From the NCBI RefSeq assembly GCF_001540865.1, contig NC_033622.1:1204504-1268503 (forward strand): a stretch of DNA of 64,000 nucleotides, given 5' to 3'. This document shows positions 59,619 through 64,000 of the stretch, one piece after another. Numbering within the stretch: the stretch's first letter is position 1; every line of letters starts with the position of its first letter. The position numbers were made by a program, and so were the translations under genes. The stretch is from Ananas comosus. Lineage: Eukaryota; Streptophyta; Magnoliopsida; Poales; Bromeliaceae. The notes under the pieces were generated by a model that saw only the letters and a program-made list of their open reading frames with translations, had not been told where the DNA came from and made no database searches.

Positions 59619-60614
59619 TTAGGCAAGTTGTTCATCAACACTGGGAGTATGATCATCAATAACCCTTGTGTATGTGAAGCTCCTTGCTACATCATTCTCC
59701 TTCTCTTGGCTCATTTTGCACTCACAATAATACACACTATATACCATGCAAGAGAACATCTTCAACAACATGTACACACAAAACATAACCAATCCATTGC
59801 CTCTCTTGTTTACTACATGAGATCCCCCTCCATTTGTTGTCTCAAATATGTATCCCACATTGAGAACACCATCCCCTAAGAGAAATACAATAGCAATGAG
59901 ATAGCCTTGCATCCTTTTACCCTTTGTAACATCTTTTGCCTTGTCTAATGCCTCGAGTCCGTAGCAACCTTCTTCGACAATCGAGATCACCAAACCAACC
60001 ATCCACACCATGGCTAAGTATACGTAGAAAAGGCGAGCTGTGACCCCAAGAAGTGCGAAAATCGCGATCCGTAGGATCGACCCGTCGGCCTTAAGCAAAG
60101 GAATAGCTATCAAGGAGATTGATAGAACACTATAGCCAACATATAGTAGTGTGAAGTAGAATTTTGTCACTAATGGACCCTTCCATGATCCTTTGATTCT
60201 CAACAACAAATCCGTTGCCGTCAATTGCTTCTTTGAATAAGTTGTTGAGGAGGAATACACGATGATCATGATTGAAAGCAGAGATAGGATGTATGAGAAG
60301 ACCATGAAAATTGTATCGAAACGCAATAAAGCTGCTGCCTCGTACTTTATTCCGAGGAGTAGATCATAGAATTGCGGAGTGTTGGGGTCCTTCTCACTAA
60401 GGAGGTGTAGCTTAATGAAAAAGCTCAAAAGCAAAGGATATATAGGAATATAGGAGTTACCTATAAAGGAAAAGGTGCTTGTGAGGAAAGCCAAAAGCAT
60501 GGTTGGAAGCATGAGCTTCTTGTTCCTTGTTGGGAGATAAAGGGCTTCTCTAAGAATTTCCGCAACACCGAATTGCCTCGACGAATCCATGGGAGATGGA
60601 GGCTCCTTAGACAT
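59619..60614 (-). CDS. Multi-pass membrane protein of unknown function (plant-specific family)
   Basis: Single-exon gene of 331 aa. The start MSKEPPSPMDSSRQFGVAEI is the first in-frame ATG, and a second Met at residue 9 is possible. About six hydrophobic segments: LMLPTMLLAFLTSTFSFIG (34-52), the YIPIYPLLLSFF region, FMVFSYILSLLSIMIIVYSS, FYFTLLYVGYSVLSISLIAI, a region around ARLFYVYLAMVWMVGLVISI, YLIAIVFLLGDGVLNVGYIF, and LVMFCVYMLLKMFSCMVYSV. The C-terminal motif YYCECK and the hydrophilic tail are like those of plant proteins often labelled only as uncharacterised transmembrane proteins. An N-terminal part of the type 'EILREALYLPTRNKKLM' is typical of that group. No catalytic motif is visible and I assign no function. 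Intact. Confidence 0.85.
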   Translation of the reverse strand: MSKEPPSPMDSSRQFGVAEILREALYLPTRNKKLMLPTMLLAFLTSTFSFIGNSYIPIYPLLLSFFIKLHLLSEKDPNTPQFYDLLLGIKYEAAALLRFDTIFMVFSYILSLLSIMIIVYSSSTTYSKKQLTATDLLLRIKGSWKGPLVTKFYFTLLYVGYSVLSISLIAIPLLKADGSILRIAIFALLGVTARLFYVYLAMVWMVGLVISIVEEGCYGLEALDKAKDVTKGKRMQGYLIAIVFLLGDGVLNVGYIFETTNGGGSHVVNKRGNGLVMFCVYMLLKMFSCMVYSVYYCECKMSQEKENDVARSFTYTRVIDDHTPSVDEQLA

Positions 60615-61573
60615 GGCTCTCTAAAGTGATAATCTCTTGATCACAATATGAGATGATATTTTTGTGTCTAAAGTGCTTGTTTATATGTATATATTTAGCT
60701 TTGATCTCTTCGCCTTGAATAGGACATAATAACTAACTTTTTCCTCCATTTTATCTTAATCTTTTTTTAATAACATATGTGATATGGCGAGAACAACTAT
60801 AATTTGAGAATAAACATATTTTTAAGGACAAGTTACTACTATTCCAACCTACCAAAATACTAGTATATATTTAGCTTATATCAATAAAGTGGCTTGTAAA
60901 TTGGAATTTTACAAACCTAAGAACACTAATATTCTCATATCAATAAGAAATACAGTGACACTCAAATTGTTAGCTAGTTTTGAATTTGGTGGTATCTTAT
61001 TTTATTCATTTTTTTTTTCTTTTAGTCACTAACTCTTTTGCTTAGGTTGGAAAATAATTTCATTAGTTGTTGCAAATAAGCATATATAAAAATCTCCTTT
61101 TCTTTTTGTGGTGTGTAAGCATGCTCTAGTGATACTACAATTTCTTGGTAAATCAATCTAAAACCTCTAGTACTCAAAAGTCAAAAATACTATCTACTTG
61201 TGTTCTCATTAATTAAATATCTGTGGAATACCAATTATTGATTATGACATATTATCAAGTAAAGAGGAATTATGGATTCAAGTTTTTAGTTTTTTCCTTT
61301 TTTTTAAAAAAAAGGGAAAGTCAAACAGAAGCTTCATGAAGCAAAATATCAGTAGGTCATCATCATATCATTTATCCTCTATTAATATACAATATATACT
61401 AACTAAAACAGACAATTCAAAATACCATGCATATATAAATAAATATAAATTGCATTGATTAATTAGTTTGATTTAGTTAATTAAGTTTGCTGGAGAGAAT
61501 TGATTGAAACAAAAGTTGTAGTTTAGTGCATTAACTGCGAGAAATTCGAATTCAGTAATCAAACTGAAATCTT

Positions 61574-61745
61574 AACCTGAGCACAGTTCGGGGAATGTTT
61601 TGCTGTCACCTACTGATATTTTTTTTTCCTGCTTTTGCCTTTTCTCTTATAATTTTTACAGGCGTAGTTGCCTCACATCTGTAGCTAAATTTATTTTTAT
61701 CAATGAATGAAGCAGATAGCGTACTATTTTATTCTCAAAAAAAAT
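61574..61745 (+). mobile_element. Chimeric SINE-like insertion with 17-bp target duplication
   Basis: aatcaaactgaaatctt stands at 61557-61573 and 61746-61762. The 172-bp insert has a SINE 3' half (tgtagctaaatttattttta, then gaatgaagcagatagcgtac, tctcAAAA), but its first ~95 bp (cctgagcacagttcggggaa…) have no A-box or B-box match to the SINE. A template switch during reverse transcription would explain this. Confidence 0.75.
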
Positions 61746-62359
61746 AATCAAACTGAAATCTTTTCGGATGAGAGATATAAAGACATCAATACAGAATTAT
61801 GACTTAACGGATTGTTTTTTCTCAATCTTATTATATACAGCTACTCGATCTTCACACTTCAGTGTTTTAGTAACTAAATATTCTTATATTTCGTAGTCGC
61901 ATCTCTCATCCCCATTTTACCATTCAAAGAAAAAAGAGAAAAAAGAAAAGCTCAACAAGTCTTATATATGTCTTGTGCTTCATCTCTTCTTTTTTTTTTT
62001 CTTTTCGAAATTGTAGCATCAATACTCCACTCAGAAAAAAAAGAAAAAAGAAAAAAAAAAAAAGACTAGCAAATGGTATGTTAGATTAATACAGTAGGCT
62101 ATTGGTTTAAAATGCTCAACTTCAATGGAAAATGGTTGCACTGCTAATTTGTGGCAAAAACCGGTTTAAGAGAGCGGATTTTAATATTGACAGATAAATT
62201 TATTAGATTTTCTTGCTGTGTATTAACTAAATTTTATCAGATTTATGCATTTGACCAATTTCTTGTAAATTTGGCAATGTTAATATCACTTTTCTTAGTA
62301 AAAAAAAAAAAAAAAAAATTCTCTTTCCATATCTACCTAACTAAATACCATAGGGAGTA

Positions 62360-62647
62360 GGGATGCAAATGGATGCACGTTGTTGGAACTCCCGTCCTGA
62401 TTCGCTCCGAATCGCTAATTAAATGGAACAGAAAGTAGGAGATTCATTTCTTTTTTTGATCCGTCTCGATCTGCTAAAAATCTACAAAAAAATCTCTCCA
62501 GCTTCGATTCGCACTGCATAGAGTGGTAAGTGGGGGCCAAAAATAGAATTAAAATTAATCTATTCCAAATCTATTTCGATTTGACAAGAAATAAAGTGGA
62601 CGGTGGGAACCCCTCCTGCATCTGGATCCGCCCCGTTTGCATCCCTA
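62360..62647. mobile_element. hAT-like MITE
   Basis: The left end tagggatgcaaatggatgca is mirrored by the right end cccgtttgcatcccta. It shares gtaagtgggggccaaaaat with 10902-11243. Flanks atagggag and aagggaag differ, so no exact 8-bp duplication remains. Confidence 0.7.
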
Positions 62648-64000
62648 AAGGGAAGACTTTAATTTCCCCAGCTCCAAAGAGGGGTCTTAAAAAAAAAGAA
62701 AAAAAGAAAAAAAAAAGGGCTGGAATTTATCTGGTCCTAAATAAAACCCAGCCTATTGGGCCAACCCAGTATGGGCTTATCTTTGACATAGTCTAGTCAT
62801 TGGTCTTTGCCAATTATTCTTTAGATTACAGACAAAACAAAATACATAGTCTCTGGTAAAAAAAAAAAAAAAAAGTGCGATGTAAAAATATTCTATTTAC
62901 AGTATGCACCTAAGGTAGCATTTAGAAAGCTAAGGGCATTGGATCATCTCTGCCACTTACGCGTGTAATACCCTTCCGAAAAAAAAATAAAAATCTTTGT
63001 TCTAAGGTAGAATAAGTTTCACAGGTAACAACACGCTGCTCAAATTATACTAGTTTGGTTAAGATATGATTTAATCATCCAACCTAGCAATAGAGATTTA
63101 TTTCTCTACATCAAACTCTCTTTAGAAAAGCAAAAAGAAAAAAGAAATAAGCCTTATTTAAACTATAGAATGATTTGGAAATCTTAAAATTTGGACACTT
63201 AAATGATACAGAAGAGAGTTAAGATTCCATAATGAAATATCTAGATGATTAGGAGGACCAATATGTATAAAATCTAATCAATTTTACCACAATTTGATAG
63301 ACCCACTTCAACTAGAAGATACTAAACTATAGCTCATTGGAACAATTGAAAGAGATGGTTCTTCGAGTTGTATTATATTATTGGTATAAGGCCGCGCGTT
63401 TTGGTTCTCAAACTTTAAATTATTGTTGTTTTTGGCTCAAACTTTTTAAATGGTAGCAATTAAGTCCCGTAAATCTAACTGACTATATTGATGTGTTACT
63501 ATTATAAAAATAATTATATAGTAGCGTTATGATTGATGACACGATAATAATTAAAATATCATATTACTTTCTCATCAGTAATATGTTAATATTAATATTT
63601 AATTAACTAAAGTTTAAACCAAAGTATCACGCGCCTCATAATTTGGGGATTAAAAGTGTAGCTTATCTTATTATTGCATAGAAAGGACGAGTCCCAACCC
63701 CTCAATAAATGCTTCCACTGTAGGCTTAGGAATAACAAGAACACAAACATAATCATTTTATTTGTTGTCTTATTATCTAAGATCTATCAAATTATTAAGA
63801 TGTAATAACTGTTATTATCTATGTGTAACACATCACATGATGGGCCCAACTACATGATTGTTAACTACCTAAGCATAAAGTCATAGTCTTATTTAATGTG
63901 ATGGATTAAACACATGAAATTGATGTATTTCTGTATATATTTCGCTTTGTGTTGCTTATAAAAAATAACTTTTCTATTTAAAAAAAACAGCAGTAAAATA

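Larger units (their letters stand above)
60615..64000. other. Non-coding right end of the window
   Basis: 60615 onward includes the leader and promoter of the minus-strand membrane protein gene. The remainder is AT-rich with poly-A/poly-T runs and no convincing coding region. Only the SINE-like insertion at 61574-61745 and the MITE at 62360-62647 stand out. I see nothing definable between 62900 and 64000. Confidence 0.6.

Overview
This is nuclear DNA of a flowering plant, most likely a monocot. Genes are split by GT-AG introns, three single N positions mark assembly joins, and the space between genes is packed with AT-rich microsatellites, foldback MITEs and short retroposons. The first exon of the trehalose-phosphate synthase gene is extremely GC-rich, as is common in monocots. 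The abundant 'cttcaaataccacccctgtgg' type foldback repeats remind me of bromeliads such as pineapple, but the sequence alone does not prove the species.

Layout. 75-1552 (+): a decayed 3' part of a CSLC (xyloglucan glucan synthase) gene with several frameshifts and a premature stop. 3945-7808 (-): a complete seven-exon cyclic nucleotide-gated channel gene (716 codons of protein rebuilt across exact splice sites). 8041-16193: gene desert with nested MITEs. 16194-20642 (+): a two-exon VID27/CYPRO4-type gene (636 aa). 20643-43231: about 22.6 kb without a convincing gene. It holds an almost perfect 173-bp hairpin, a segmental duplication, about a dozen palindromic MITEs sitting in TA/GA microsatellites, several SINEs, and a GC-rich island with seven G-boxes. 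43232-46753 (+): a three-exon class II trehalose-6-phosphate synthase gene (860 aa). 46754-56969: repeats, including a strange 2.7-kb TATAGTA-rich tract. 56970-57287 (-): a two-exon SEC61 gamma gene with an apparent +1 frameshift directly after the ATG. 59619-60614 (-): a single-exon multi-pass membrane protein of unknown function. 60615-64000: non-coding, with a chimeric SINE and a hAT-like MITE.

The genes do not form an operon or pathway; they are independent plant genes for cell wall synthesis, ion signalling, a VID27-type beta-propeller protein, sugar signalling, ER translocation and an unknown membrane role. The unusual biology lies in the repeats. I see (i) a microsatellite-associated palindromic MITE group, resembling what has been called Micron in rice; (ii) a tRNA-derived SINE family with exact target-site duplications, one copy having its empty site preserved in a paralogous segment, and one insertion reduced to 13 bp; (iii) Mutator-like MITEs with 9-bp duplications, twice nested in another MITE; and (iv) hAT-type MITEs with exact 8-bp duplications. 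All coordinates and translations were read by eye; no database search was run.
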